DNA of 64,000 nucleotides from Scedosporium boydii (taxonomy: Eukaryota; Ascomycota; Sordariomycetes; Microascales; Microascaceae): positions 1-64,000 of the forward strand of contig NJFT01000198.1 in NCBI GenBank assembly GCA_002221725.1. Direction: 5' to 3'. The notes below the pieces were generated by a model. It saw only the letters and a list, made by a program, of their open reading frames with translations. It searched no databases and was not told the origin of the DNA. Shown here in pieces: positions 42,102 through 53,265 of the stretch; position 1 is the first letter of the stretch; each line of letters begins with the position of its first letter. The position numbers were made by a program, and so were the translations under genes.

Positions 42102-42410
42102 AGGAATGCCGAGGCTTCAAGATGGTTAAGCTCAGTGTATTCGCTGATCATCTTGCGGGTAATTGCTGATTCGCGACATGTCGAGTACCCCTTCCGTACT
42201 ACTATGAAGACTTCGGGTCATCGTCAAGTGCTGGGGAAAGGACTGAGCCTCTAATAAGTGTTGGTTGTCCACGGTCTTGGCTACGGCGCCTACTGTAAAA
42301 AGAGAGGAGATGTGTTAGTGTGCAGCGCGGTAAGGTGTGTGGTGCCGCAAGCGTCTCAGCCAAGCCAAAGAAGAGCCGCAGAAGAGCTCGAGCCGGGGTC
42401 AGGAAGCCGT

Positions 42411-42780
42411 TCAATCGTAAGAGATATCGGACAGCAGCTGCTGCACGCCCATGTCTAGATCGGCAACAGGGTCTAGGGGCATCATGATATCGTCAGGGTA
42501 CCCTTGTATAGCGGGCGATAGGGCGTACAGGGCCGGGTCGGAATCCCCCGCTGGTAGGCAGCCGAGGATCCAACGCCGGATCTGGGCAATGTCAATGTGC
42601 CTGATTTCGAAATCCTTCCTGGATATCTCAGAGGCGTCATCCTTGATGAAGCTACTGCTAACTGGCGCCTTGTGGATCAAGCCTTCGGAGTCAGACGTCT
42701 GGGTGAGGCCGACCCAGAAGAGTAGCAGTTTACAGGGCTGGTGGGACGATTCCTGGCCGTCGATGGCTGCCGCACCATAT
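42411..42780 (-). other. Open frame with protein-like text, uncertain gene
   Basis: The minus strand reads QPCKLLLFWVGLTQTSDSEG, SEISRKDFEIRHIDIAQIRR and WILGCLPAGD, ending with VADLDMGVQQLLSDISYD and TGA. The IDIAQIRRWILGC stretch resembles the helix that precedes HET domains, but no HET signature follows, so I do not call it HET. No start codon or clean upstream exon could be joined. Confidence 0.3.
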
Positions 42781-43210
42781 ATTTACTTATCTCGCGCCTG
42801 CCGTGGTGGTCGGGCTTACGCCTTCGAGGATTCGGCGTGGCGCCGTCATCGTCACGACGGCGCTTGGGTGTGTTGTCGCTCTGCGTCGTGCACTGCGACT
42901 ACTGTTAGGGTGAAGCGGAGGAATATTCCCATGGAAGAAGAGACAGAGGGAAGACAAGGAAGCATTCTTCGGTCGTTCTCCATCCAGTGAGGGAAATCGA
43001 TCCACTCCAATATATATATTTCCTCCATACTTAGTCTAAAGACCGTGTGGGCTCTGTTCTGCGTCATTCGAGTCGGGTGCGGCAAGATGTCTTTGGTTGC
43101 GTCTCACGCCAGGGGAGATGCCCGCAGGGTTCCGGATACTCATTAAGCTTGTACTTGAAAGGTTCTTGGAGAGTATGTTGATTTATGGTTGTGTAGTCAG
43201 TCGTTTTCGT

Positions 43211-43438
43211 TCATTTTGATTCATTTTGATGTAATTCCGGGCCGTTTCCAAAGACCAAGAGGGAGTTGATAGGAGAGAGAGAAGGGGCGTCGGGAATACT
43301 CGGCGCCCAGTTCGTCTTATCGCCGCCGTGACGGAAGGAAATAATGTTGGGATGAACATATATTTGGGAATGCTTTGTGATCTCAGACAGCGTCTTGGAG
43401 AGCACATCGGCCATCGCCGCGGGGTCGATGCTGGCCAT
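43211..43438 (-). CDS. Possible small gene or first exon
   Basis: An ATG-initiated 75-residue frame (MASIDPAAMADVLSKTLSEI, then PNIISFRHGGDKTNWAPSIP) with a TATTTATAG-type box about 40 bases upstream, at about 43470-43480. The text looks coding, but no family is recognised, and it could be the first exon of a longer decayed gene. Low confidence. Confidence 0.3.
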   Translation of the reverse strand: MASIDPAAMADVLSKTLSEITKHSQIYVHPNIISFRHGGDKTNWAPSIPDAPSLSPINSLLVFGNGPELHQNESK

Positions 43439-44398
43439 TGCGTAAGGGGCTGGGGTGGAGAGGAAGGGGGAGCAGTGCAGTATTTATAGGGAGGGAGGCT
43501 TCTTATCCTAATAGATGCCAAAATTGAGTGATCGCTCTCTATAGACGGATGCTGCATAGGAGGAAAAGGGGCTGTTTGCTTGAGGATCGAAAAGGGCGTT
43601 TTAGAGACGTTGGAATTCTGGTGATTGAGGTCTAGTTCAATGATTTTGTGAGTGAGAATGAGAGAAGGATCGTCAGGGTCCTCTCGATTCGGAGAAATGG
43701 GCGTTTATATAATGCTGGCTGTTGCCCTGGTTCATAATCGCTGGAGCAAAACCCTTGGAGCAAAATGAAGCTATAATTTCCTTGGTGGGCAAGTTGAACC
43801 GTCGTAGGTCAAAAGCAAACACCCCGTCTGCGAACTTCTCGATCTCGGTAAAATCTCGTGGAAGCACCCAGCAATAACCGTGTTTACCTGGCTTACATCG
43901 CCATACTCTTCGTCACCCCCCGAGTGTAGACGGCGCAGCGGACAAAGCCGCCATCCGGGCGGTTAGGTTTAGGCTTTTCCAGCCCATATATAGATTGTGA
44001 ATATCTGGGCTCCAGACTCGGTAAAGTACGCCTGGCATTTCCCCGGAGCCTGAGGCGATTCCGTCGCAGCGTTGAAAACGAGCCGCGGACTTCAACTCAA
44101 TGGCGCAAGGACAGAATTTTGGAGCAACATTAGCGGAATAACGTACCCGACCACACACGAAATGAGAGCTCCCCGGTGACGATGGTACATGGCGGGTACA
44201 CCTCTCTCTCCAGCGATACAGTCAGTCCTACCACAAAGGCCACGAACCTGCAGGCAATGACTTCGACTCATTCAGGCAGTACTTCCTCCCAGGTGGGGTG
44301 CCAACTCGGAGTTGTGCTATTTGACAATTCTGCCTTACCTCTAGTTTGTTATTTCACGAGGGCATTACAAGAGTAGGAAAGGGGAATACGACAAGGAA
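43439..44398. other. Decayed island, no gene recognised
   Basis: Minus-strand frames at 43673-43867 (FADGVFAFDLRRFNLPTKEI) and 43913-44158 have weakly protein-like text but cannot be joined or assigned. Confidence 0.35.
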
Positions 44399-44600
44399 TT
44401 AAGGAAAAGGAAGTGCTGGGAATGTAGAGCCTTGTTCGGCCTGTAACTTGCGGAACTCATCTTTCTGATCATTGTACTTCTCCTCGAGGGTGTCCAGTCA
44501 CTTGTGCTGCTTCTTCAATGTGTTCACAAGTATGTTGAAGCCTTCTGACACCTCTGGTTGGGAGAACAACGGTTTTGTCGGGCAGGCACAAAGGGAATTT
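44399..44600 (-). pseudogene. Ghost coding segment, coiled-coil, with internal TGA
   Basis: The minus strand reads KPLFSQPEVSEGFNILVNTL, KKQHK, then TGA (44498-44500), then LDTLEEKYNDQKDEFRKLQA and EQGSTFPALPFP, ending with TAA at 44399. The heptad-like LDTLEEKYNDQKDEFRKLQ is a coiled coil. The TGA sits where an arginine (CGA) would fit. Family not recognised. Confidence 0.45.
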
Positions 44601-44940
44601 CAGTGTTCTCTGTCCGCTTGGAACGGAGGGAAGAAACAGAGTCGACTTGTGACTGCCGATTGGCGGAAGTCCAGTTGTTCCGCGGGGTTTTGACAACCTC
44701 ATCTTTCTGTCCCGGTCGTTCGCCATCGTCGAGCCGCAGGATACACTTTACGTTCATTAGTGTGGGATTTGAAGCCTATTCCCGCGGCCGGCAAGAAATT
44801 GACAGAAACATCTCTCATAGTGCGCCGCAAGGAGGGCCTGACCCCGGGGTGCTACTCGCATTGTTGTAAAGATCTTGTTTTGGGTGACGATTTATGCCTC
44901 CCATGTCCTTGGAGCCTCGCATTGCCTACTTCTCCGTCGT

Positions 44941-45153
44941 TTAAGGCCCCGGGGGCTGCCCATGCAGACTGTCGGCCTTGGGGGTTTTCCAGGAACATAG
45001 CAAATCGTGGAACAGTGCTTCAGCAAGATAGGTGAGGAACCGGTTGTAGCTGCGGACTTCTGTATCCTTCTCCTTCTAGTTGCCCTTGATTTGCCAAATA
45101 ACACTCCAGACTTGTGCCCGGGGCTTCCCATCCCGGAGAAGGATGTGGAAGTA
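44941..45153 (-). pseudogene. Ghost coding segment with internal TAG
   Basis: After an acceptor-like CCCCATAG the minus strand reads YFHILLRDGKPRAQVWSVIW, QIKGN, then TAG (45076-45078), then KEKDTEVRSYNRFLTYLAEA and LFHDLLCSWKTPKADSLHG, ending at TAA 44941. The whole 70-codon frame is strongly protein-like. The TAG could come from CAG by a C-to-T change. A possible 5' splice site, GTACTAGAC, lies at about 45188. Probably the same decayed gene as 44399-44600. Confidence 0.45.
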
Positions 45154-48100
45154 ACTATGGGGAGTGTTGTTAGTCTGCAGTCTAGTACCCTCCCCCTGAT
45201 ACCGCCTAGCCGTCTGTTAGGCACATTAGTCGATGTACCTGAGCCGACGTAGAGGTGGTGGTGATGCTTCCATGTGGCCTGCTTAGTGGCTAAGAGAATG
45301 CATGTGTATATGCCGATCACGGAGTGCCCGGAGCAAGAGCACGCCCGGGAATCAGCACGCCCGGCGGTACAAGCTTCACGAGCATTGGCGAGCAACTGAT
45401 AGGCAAATTTGATAATGACTTGATTAACTATTCCGCAGGCGGTGTCGTCGTAGTTGACATCAGAATGTCATGGCGCGTGGCTTCCTTGAAGAAATCGACG
45501 GACCCGAAAGAAAGTCAAGATCATCCTCAAGGCGTAAAAGGGATCGTGCCGACCAAAGATTTAGCAACACCACCGTTCGCTGAGGCGACCGGTTTTAAGG
45601 GGGCTTGTGGTTACCCCCGCCTAATGGAGAAAAGTACTGCCTGTCCGCCTCTTTTCCCTTCTCTCGGGATATCACTTGCCCGTTGGAGCTTCTCCACCCT
45701 CGCTTCAAGGCATGAATTCCGCGGTCGAAAATAATACCTCGCTACCGCAATGATGTATCTCATCCTTTCGGCAGGTCTCCTGCTAAACATCCGGTGCGGG
45801 TGGCAAACCACTTCATCTGAGCGGGCCCTGTCACTGGTTAGGATCGATTCGTAGACATGTCAGGAACTCCGGATGGACATACTAGATTCGGTTGGGCTGC
45901 GAGAAGTTCGCGGCCCGGCTCTATATAAAAGGGGAACCACCCCCAGATCCAGGAGTCTGTTCCCATTTGTCGCTTGTCTTTTGTGATTGCAGAACCATAG
46001 ATCGACGCTCCACACCCGTAAAAGGCCCGGTCGGTGCTGGCATCGGCAGCGCATGCACCTCTCGCGTAACCTTGTATATATGGGGTAAACTTGTAGCTTC
46101 GAGGCATATTTGAAAAGAACCAAATATCTGATGAAGTGTATGAGTAAGAGAAACGGCGTTGCGAGACCGATCAATATGCGCTTCAAAGGGCACGCAAGAC
46201 AGCCGCCTAGCCCCGTTACATCGACCACATCCATACGACCCATTCCATTAACTCGGACAACAACCATCGAAATCGGAGGCTGGATATGAAACTAGAGCAT
46301 GGGTAATAAGAGTTCCCAAAACTCGCCAGGTGACTCTGAACTCTCTTTTGGGGGGGGATGGTAAATCAGGAGCCTAGTCTCTTCCTCCACATTCCCAGAT
46401 CTTGCTCGGTCGTGATTCATGGGCCTCAACCCTTCGAATCGGCCGAAAAAGTCATCGGGAAGCGTGCCCTGGCATCGTTTTATTTATCTTGCCAGGCCTT
46501 CCCGCTTATTCTCGTAACTGCGGAGCCGGGGAAAACCTTTAAGGTATCCGGAGACATGTACAAACGTATACGTTCTGCGAGCCTGCGCCGTTCCTAGAGA
46601 ACTTGAGCTGGATCCACCAAAATTACCTGCGAGTATGAGGCTGCGTCCGGGCAGAAGAACCCGCAGTGTGTATTTCCGCGCGCAGATGGAGTCGGTCGGG
46701 GACGAACATAATATGTGACCGGCTTCAAAATGGGTCACCACTTGACAACCTCCCTGGAATATCGATCGAAGTCCGAACTTGTTTGATACCGGGGATCAGT
46801 TAATCAACGGTCCTCAAGGGATAACCCCGTCTTAGGCTTCGAATCAGGGAAGAAAACCGGGGCAAGAGAATTAAATTATTTATGGCCACTTCGGTGTCTT
46901 GGCCATGCCGGTTGCTCGATACAGGTGTGGTTACCACACCGAGAGCAACCCGAGCGAATTGTTCTCGAAACTGATCCTTTGTTTGTGGACGCAATCTGGC
47001 CAAAGTGTAATGAACACAAACACTCCGGGTCCGCAGCGCCGGTCAGATCGACCTTCGGAAGAGGCAATGCTGAAGCTCCAAGGTTCGTGGCCTATTAAAA
47101 CTTGTTGGCAAAATATACATCAATATATTGGTTGGCGAGTCTGTGAGCGTGGCGTTACCCTCAGGTCTCCCGGGCTATATACGGACGCATTATACCAAGG
47201 GAAGTATCCCCTTCGCGACAACTCACGACGGCAGAAGACGAAGTATTCGTGGGTAGTTCCCCAAGCTTTCTCCGGTCGATGAACTCGAAGTTATACTAGT
47301 CCAAAATCCATATATAAGAAGAGAAGTCGACCACGGGCAAAAGGCGCTGAGGTACCTCTGATACATGGTTGTCTCATACTTGACATCCCACCTCGAGTCC
47401 ACTCCCATCCAGTAGGCCACGTTGATTCTCGTAGCATGAGGAGATGCGAGGATTTAGGGGGTATATAACAGCAGCGCCAAAGAAACAGTAAGATAATCCT
47501 CGGGCACGCTGTACCGGTCATTCGCATCGTTGTCTCGCCAATCATCAAGGATAAGAAGACTTGAGAAAACCGAAAGTGGACTGAAAAGCTTGCAACCGGC
47601 TCCGAACTTGGGCGTGCCTTGGTACTCTGATCGACTTCGGAAATATTTAGTACATTTGATATATTACAGTTATGAACGGCGTCCTTTCTGCGTGAGTTGT
47701 CTGCTCGAGGGGATGCCTTGGGTTTGATAGCGTCATCTCGATACCTAGGGGGCGCGGAACCCCGTGGCTGTTAAACCCCGGGATGGGACCTTTTGACTTC
47801 CGCGATGATCTTTGGTTCATCATATATTTATAAAAACAAAAAGCACCCAAAGCGAGACTAAAACAGGCCACCATCCCGGTATCTAAGCCTCGACTCGACA
47901 GAGATACGGCCCGGCCATTCGGAGAGAACGCGGCGATGACGGACGCAGTTAAGATATTTAAGAGAAGACAGGGCGATGAACAGCGAGATAGCAAATGTCG
48001 TTGCCGACGCCAAATCCGCTGCGGGCTGGTTGTATTCGCAGTCAGATGGCAAAGGAGGAGAGGACGATATCCGGGGTGCCGGAAATGGATGAGGCGGGGT

Positions 48101-49859
48101 GCCTACGGTCGAGTAAACAGCTCCACACGTATCGCACGCAGCACGCCTTCTGAATTTCCTCGCCCCCGTTGTAGAAGACACTTCCGCACTCGTAATATAT
48201 ACGCACAGGTTCCGGGGGATGTAAGCAGATCACGGCGGTTGCCTCTCTCCCACTTGGAGAGATATAATCCTGCCACAGTCATGTGGGCGAACGGCCTGCC
48301 TTCACGGTCGGCGCGGGCATTCGCTGAAAATAACCCGATCGTGGCATATTTAGGAGGTTCTTAAAGCCTGATAATGGCTCGAAATAGAATATATTGGTTG
48401 ATTCTAATCGCACGGCCGATGGCTTGTTCCATCATTTTCGTCCCTGCAGTTGAGAAGCTCCACGACGAGACCGCCCCAGCAAGTGACCCAGCAGGGACTT
48501 CTGGGTCATTATGAAACCGGACGAGTTGCCCAGTCTGCAGTCTGGGCGTCTTACTGGCGCCCAAAGTCGCCATTGAAGAATGCACGAGAGGTGTAGGTTG
48601 ATCTTGTAACCACGGGCCGAAGGGAGATGGAGACGTTCAAGGCCGTCTCTTGGTGGGCTATTTCTTCCACGGGATGTGGCACCGTCCTATTGACAGTCCC
48701 CTCTGTCAGTATATAGTCTGCGGTGATATGATCCCAGCAATGGCTTTCACTTATACACGGCGCCTCCCCCCGAGGAACTTCACGGCGGCCCGCTACGACC
48801 GGATTCTTCGGGCTGAATCGGAGCAGCATATATTCGCCAGGGCAAACGATACTGCTTCCAGCGTTTAGTTTGGCATGTTATATACGTCGGCCATGAAGAA
48901 TTTCGCAGTTCTTTGGAAGCATTTTCTGTCTAATGTCCGTCGGGTGTGTTTTCGTGTCGCGCCAGGAACCCCAAATGACATCCTCCAAAGGACATATGCG
49001 ATCCCGCCCGAAGTGTAGAGGTAGACGATAGGTTAAGTTATATACGTCGCCTCAGCCTCCGCTACCATGACCAGGGACTGCATATCTGGCCCCGCCGTAT
49101 GCTGGCTATTTATCTTCATCCCAGCGGGGAGACAAACGCACCGCGTCTCTCGAGGCAAAGAAGAAATGCAATGGGGTGCACCCATCGCCTGCAAGACATC
49201 CTCGTGTAATGGAGGGCCAAACCACCCGTCATCCTCGGTCATACATCCGCGAAAGCCAGACCTCGACAAATGAATCCCTTCGGCATCTTGTTTCTGACAT
49301 GCCCCCGCGGATAATAGAATCGCAGCGTCACTGCTTTTTCCAACAGTTGATGAACCAGGCAAGGAATCAAAGTGTGAGACGCGGTCCATATGTGAGACCA
49401 TAACCCCTGTGGCAAGGTATATAGAAATCAGTTGGACCCTAAGCTCGCCGGCTGGCAACAAAGGAACAGGACTATTGTGAACCTAAAGAATAGCTGAGGG
49501 TCCTTTCCGAGCTGTACAATGGTTAGGTCACGTTTTCCATCGGAGTTTGTTTCGGCTCTTGCGCCAAGGAGTTTTCTTTCTCCTGCACATGACAACGCCG
49601 TTCAAAGGCGTGTTGCCATCCATCCCATGGTACTCGTGTCCCCTAGGTAGAGGTTGGGATCAAAGTATCGCGGACAAGAGTGCAGACGCGCGGAGCGTCT
49701 GAGCCATGTACTGCCTGTAAAAGCGGCCATGGATAATGCTGTTCTTCTCCTGCTAGTCTCCAAGATGAGGATTACATAACAAAAAAGCACAGGATGAGGG
49801 CCAAGCCGAAGGTCATCCGTAATTTCTCAGGACCGGTGTCGTGGACCATAAAGCCACTA
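45154..49859. other. Decayed island, no intact gene
   Basis: Overlapping short frames on both strands. Minus-strand pieces with protein-like text occur at 47223-47450 (RINVAYWMGVDSRWDVKYET, then TMYQRYLSAF), 48551-48829 and 49033-49461 (FRGCMTEDDGWFGPPLHEDV). None could be joined or assigned to a family. TATATA-type hexamers recur in this interval, including a 13-base direct repeat GTTATATACGTCG at 48877-48889 and 49037-49049. Confidence 0.4.
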
Positions 49860-50130
49860 CTACCCACGACCGGACAGCAATCGAGGTGGTTCGTCTATGA
49901 AACGCGTCTGGGGAATATTGCGGAGTGCCTCGTTCGCCTGGTAGTACGGAGGGCCTTTGAGTTCACCGAAGGAGATGCTTTGGTCTCCAGAGAGGAGAGA
50001 ACCCGATCTAGCCCAGGTGCGAATGTAATCTGACTCGAATACGGTGAGGAAGTACCGGCGGAGCAACTTGGCGTCGGTGTCAGTGAGGAGTACGGGAAGG
50101 TATTCAGAAAGGAGCATAGCAGAGAATGCG
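49860..50130 (-). pseudogene. Ghost coding segment, family not recognised
   Basis: The minus strand reads MLLSEYLPVLLTDTDAKLLR, RYFLTVFESDYIRTWARSGS and PPYYQANEALRNIPQTRF. It is clearly protein-like over about 85 codons, without a recognisable motif. An upstream piece (GATKSFGELVNHS, about 50195-50240) ends at a GTATGG donor that could be its previous exon. No complete gene model was found. Confidence 0.35.
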
Positions 50131-50548
50131 TGGCAGGTGGCAGCCGCATTCTGACAACTTCATTGTAGGTGCACTGCTGTAATACCCCATACCTGGAATG
50201 GTTCACCAGCTCGCCGAAGCTCTTCGTGGCGCCTTGGGGCTTCACACAGTGGGCGGACCGGGGAGCGGACCAAGGCTGGCATTCTATCGACAGGTTGCCC
50301 CGCAACCGTTCTGTCAGTTGGGCTCTGGACCATTAAGGGTGCGAGGAACCAGGCGAATTTGCCGACGAAATCTTCCCGCCTGTCTGGATCCGTGTTGGCG
50401 ACTCCGAACCGGCCCGGCTGGCTGAGAAGCTGTAGGCCGACCTGCGGCGTTGACGTGGTCGCCGTTTAGAGAAACGGCAGCGGCGGCGAGCCGCCTACTG
50501 ATCGTGAGATGAATGGGCTAGGCTAGCTGTGGCACAATAAATGCAGTC

Positions 50549-51233
50549 CTAGCGAAACCAGGAGATCGTTTCTTGTCGTGACTTGCTTAACGTAGTGGAA
50601 GGTATAAGTTCCTCGTGCTTTAAAACAGAAACTCTCGCTCTTTGTGGTATTCCATCATATGGCTGGACAGCACGGTCTTGAGTGAAATCTGTGCTGGCGT
50701 GGGCTTGCTGGGACACGACGGTGGACCCAATCCATATTTCGGCCATCACTGCCAAGAGGAATGAAATGCAAAGGATGAAATGGACCCGATCTGTGAGTAA
50801 GCCGCAAGAGGAACGCCCACGGATGGACGGTTGAAGGGTAGTAGGAAATAGACACCCGCAATGTCGGCCTTCTTTTGTGCGAGTTTGCCGCAGCCCCCGC
50901 CAAGGTGGATTTGTCTTGGGATGTGACGAAGGGGTACCACGGTTGGGCCTGCTGATTCTAGAATCAATGAAGATCTGAACAGCCTCGGGCCAATTGAATC
51001 TCAACCCATTGGTCTAGGTCCCTTCGTTGAACGGGCCCAAAATAATATCCGAGCAGTTGAGTATTCTCAGGTCTGGGTAGTAGGTCCGTAAGTCTTATGA
51101 TATGAATAGGGGTATCGACAGCGTAGAAAGTAGTCACTGGTTGAGGGGAAGGTGTCGGAGAAGGAGGTTGATTAGGGGGAGGTTGAGGAGGTAGGAGTAT
51201 ACGGGTCCTGATTGCCCAATGTCTGTCTGCCAA
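50549..51233 (-). other. Open frames with protein-like text, uncertain gene
   Basis: The frame 51233-50964 has a proline-rich stretch (PPQPPPNQPPSPTPSPQP) followed by TTFYAVDTPIHIIRLTDLLP and GYYFGPVQRRDLDQWVEIQL. The frame 51004-50549 carries a hydrophobic segment (VHFILCISFLLAVMAEIWIG), a possible membrane helix. They overlap in different frames, so they would need an intron or are decayed. No family recognised. Confidence 0.3.
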
Positions 51234-51583
51234 GGGAACCTCACAAGCCCAACGGATCCCACCATTGTCAACTTCTCACGACGGTCATAATTCCGCTTGC
51301 CGGGCGGACGGTTTGTTCAAGAAAAAGGAAGCACAACACTTTGGAGGCGCTTCGCCATCACCCAAACCCAAAGGCTGGGGACCCCATTACCCGACGACGC
51401 ATTGACGTACCGCAAACGTCAAGGACGGAGTGGCAGAAGGCATTGTAGGTTATCGTATGAGTGTTGTGTCCACAGGGTGTATATATAGGGTATCAAGGTC
51501 TGGTGCCGAAGATCGGGCTCGACGATCCTATTCTCCTTTTTCTTTGCCAAGTATGATTCGTCAATTAAATCGCGTGCAAAGAC

Positions 51584-52117
51584 TTAAGTGCGTCTTTTCC
51601 GAGGCTGTGAAAGCAGATGTAGACAAGGACCAGGCGCTCCTTCTTGAATATCGAGGCCTGCTCCAGGGACTGGATTGGCAGAGCTTGCGTACTCCAGCGC
51701 GATCCTCATGTATATAGGACGTGCTAAATATGGTATAAACCGTGACTTTGAGGACAACATGAAGTACGAAACATTGGCTAGCGGTACGGTGCATCCTCCT
51801 TGAGTTTCGCGAAGACGAAGGTCCTTGCCGAGAGCGACGTTCTCAAGACAAGCCTGAAAGCCTTTCTGGACCTCCAAGCGATGACTGGTCGAGGAGCTTC
51901 TTAGTTCGAGTGCAGAAACGCAGCGATTGTGTCGGAGTGGGATAGCTTGAGTAATCGTTTCTGACCACCTGGAAGACAACGTCCATCTCTCTGCAGAGGT
52001 TTTGCCGCAGTATCGTTGGCTTCGAATCGTCACCAACATACTTCGTTCATTGAAAACGTAACTCGCTTCATCCTTCGAAGAAAGGCTGATTGACCCATGT
52101 GGCAGGCTTACCAGCAT
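51584..52117 (-). CDS. Possible gene, hypothetical 177-residue frame
   Basis: An ATG-initiated frame (52117) encoding DEASYVFNERSMLVTIRSQR, LEVQKGFQACLENVALGKDL and YMRIALEYASSANPVPGAGL. The length is above chance for this region, but no family is recognised and the first codons (ATGCTGGTAAGCC) could include a splice donor. Low confidence. Confidence 0.3.
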   Translation of the reverse strand: MLVSLPHGSISLSSKDEASYVFNERSMLVTIRSQRYCGKTSAERWTLSSRWSETITQAIPLRHNRCVSALELRSSSTSHRLEVQKGFQACLENVALGKDLRLRETQGGCTVPLANVSYFMLSSKSRFIPYLARPIYMRIALEYASSANPVPGAGLDIQEGAPGPCLHLLSQPRKRRT

Positions 52118-53265
52118 AGGGGTGATGTCTATTGAGGTATTTATAAATGTAGCTGGAGGGTGAAATGCGCAGGAGGTTTCTCGTCAACCCAAGGGTGTGG
52201 TGGAAGAGTATGACGTTGAAGTTGAGGATCGCTGGTGGATCATTATGGATATATAAAAGAGTGAAGAAAGCGACCCGTGTCCATGGCAAGATCAAACCAG
52301 GATCCGGAATCTGCGTGAGTTGGGAGAGAAAAGGTTTAGGTTTGAGGGTGGGATGGGGAGAGGGTTGGGTCCTTTATATAGACCGTCCCGGCCGGGCTGA
52401 TCCAGGCCACATGCCGAACAGAATCACCAGATGGCCTATTCACAAACAATCAGAATCGCTAAATGGCTGATTCGCTTCAATCGTAGCGCGTGCCTACTTC
52501 CGAATAGGACCTGCAGATTCAATAGGCCCCTCAAGCAGGTGCCCGGAAGAATACGTGAGGAAGGGGATGATTTCAAAGGGAGGCAAAACCCCATTAATCC
52601 TACATCAGAAGCCAATTTGCTCATATACCCAAACCTCCCCCCTTCCCGATCCAGTAACAAGGCAAGGGCTCGTTCCTTCGGAGACCATCGCCCCCTTCCC
52701 CAATGCGGGGAGAGGGAGGCGCGAGACTCCTAATCTCAGCTGTTGGTCCAAGCCCATCGGGGCTCGATCCTTCTGTAAATGTCCAATGGCTTTCTTCCTG
52801 TTTGGGTGGTTCTCCTCCTAGGCACTTTCCTGGCCTTCTTTTCGAGAAGGAACACGTTTGTGCCCTGCTTGATTGTCATTGGGGGTGTTTGGCGGCCGCG
52901 GCTGCGTGGCTCTACAAACTTTGGCCAATGGTGTAAGTATGCGCAAGAGTGGGATTTGCTTTGCGAAGATGAGATAGGGAAACGGGTTCTAGAAAGGGGG
53001 AAAGGGAAAGGGAGGAAAGATTCTGTTCCTTGAAAACTGAAAGCATGTATTGAAATTAAGATATACTCCGAGGCCCTTCTATGTCTATCGATAAATGTAT
53101 ATGCGAGGGTTAGAGGGTATCTCCATGATATCCGAAGCTGCATGTTCCCCAAAATATACAAACTAAAATCACTCCCAAATCCAATGAAAATGCTCAAACA
53201 GAAAGACGAAAAGGAAAACAAAAAAAGACGGATGGGTGATGCAAACAATGAATCCTGCAAGGGGC
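52118..53265. other. 3' flank of the NB-ARC gene, no gene recognised
   Basis: No coding text is recognised. The part nearest 53265 is AT- and A-rich, as expected of the 3' untranslated region of the minus-strand NB-ARC gene. Confidence 0.45.

Noticed and set aside
42411..42680. IDIAQIRRWI text as the start of a HET domain
   Set aside because: No HET signature (such as the aligned Y-LS-CWG block) follows in any frame nearby.
45850..46270. Overlapping open frames of 70-135 codons on both strands
   Set aside because: All are mutual shadows, with compositions unlike the recognised genes and no family text.
52736..53260. A 174-codon minus-strand open frame
   Set aside because: It lies in the A-rich 3' flank of the NB-ARC gene, is rich in Phe/Ser/Arg from low-complexity DNA, and has no protein-like text.
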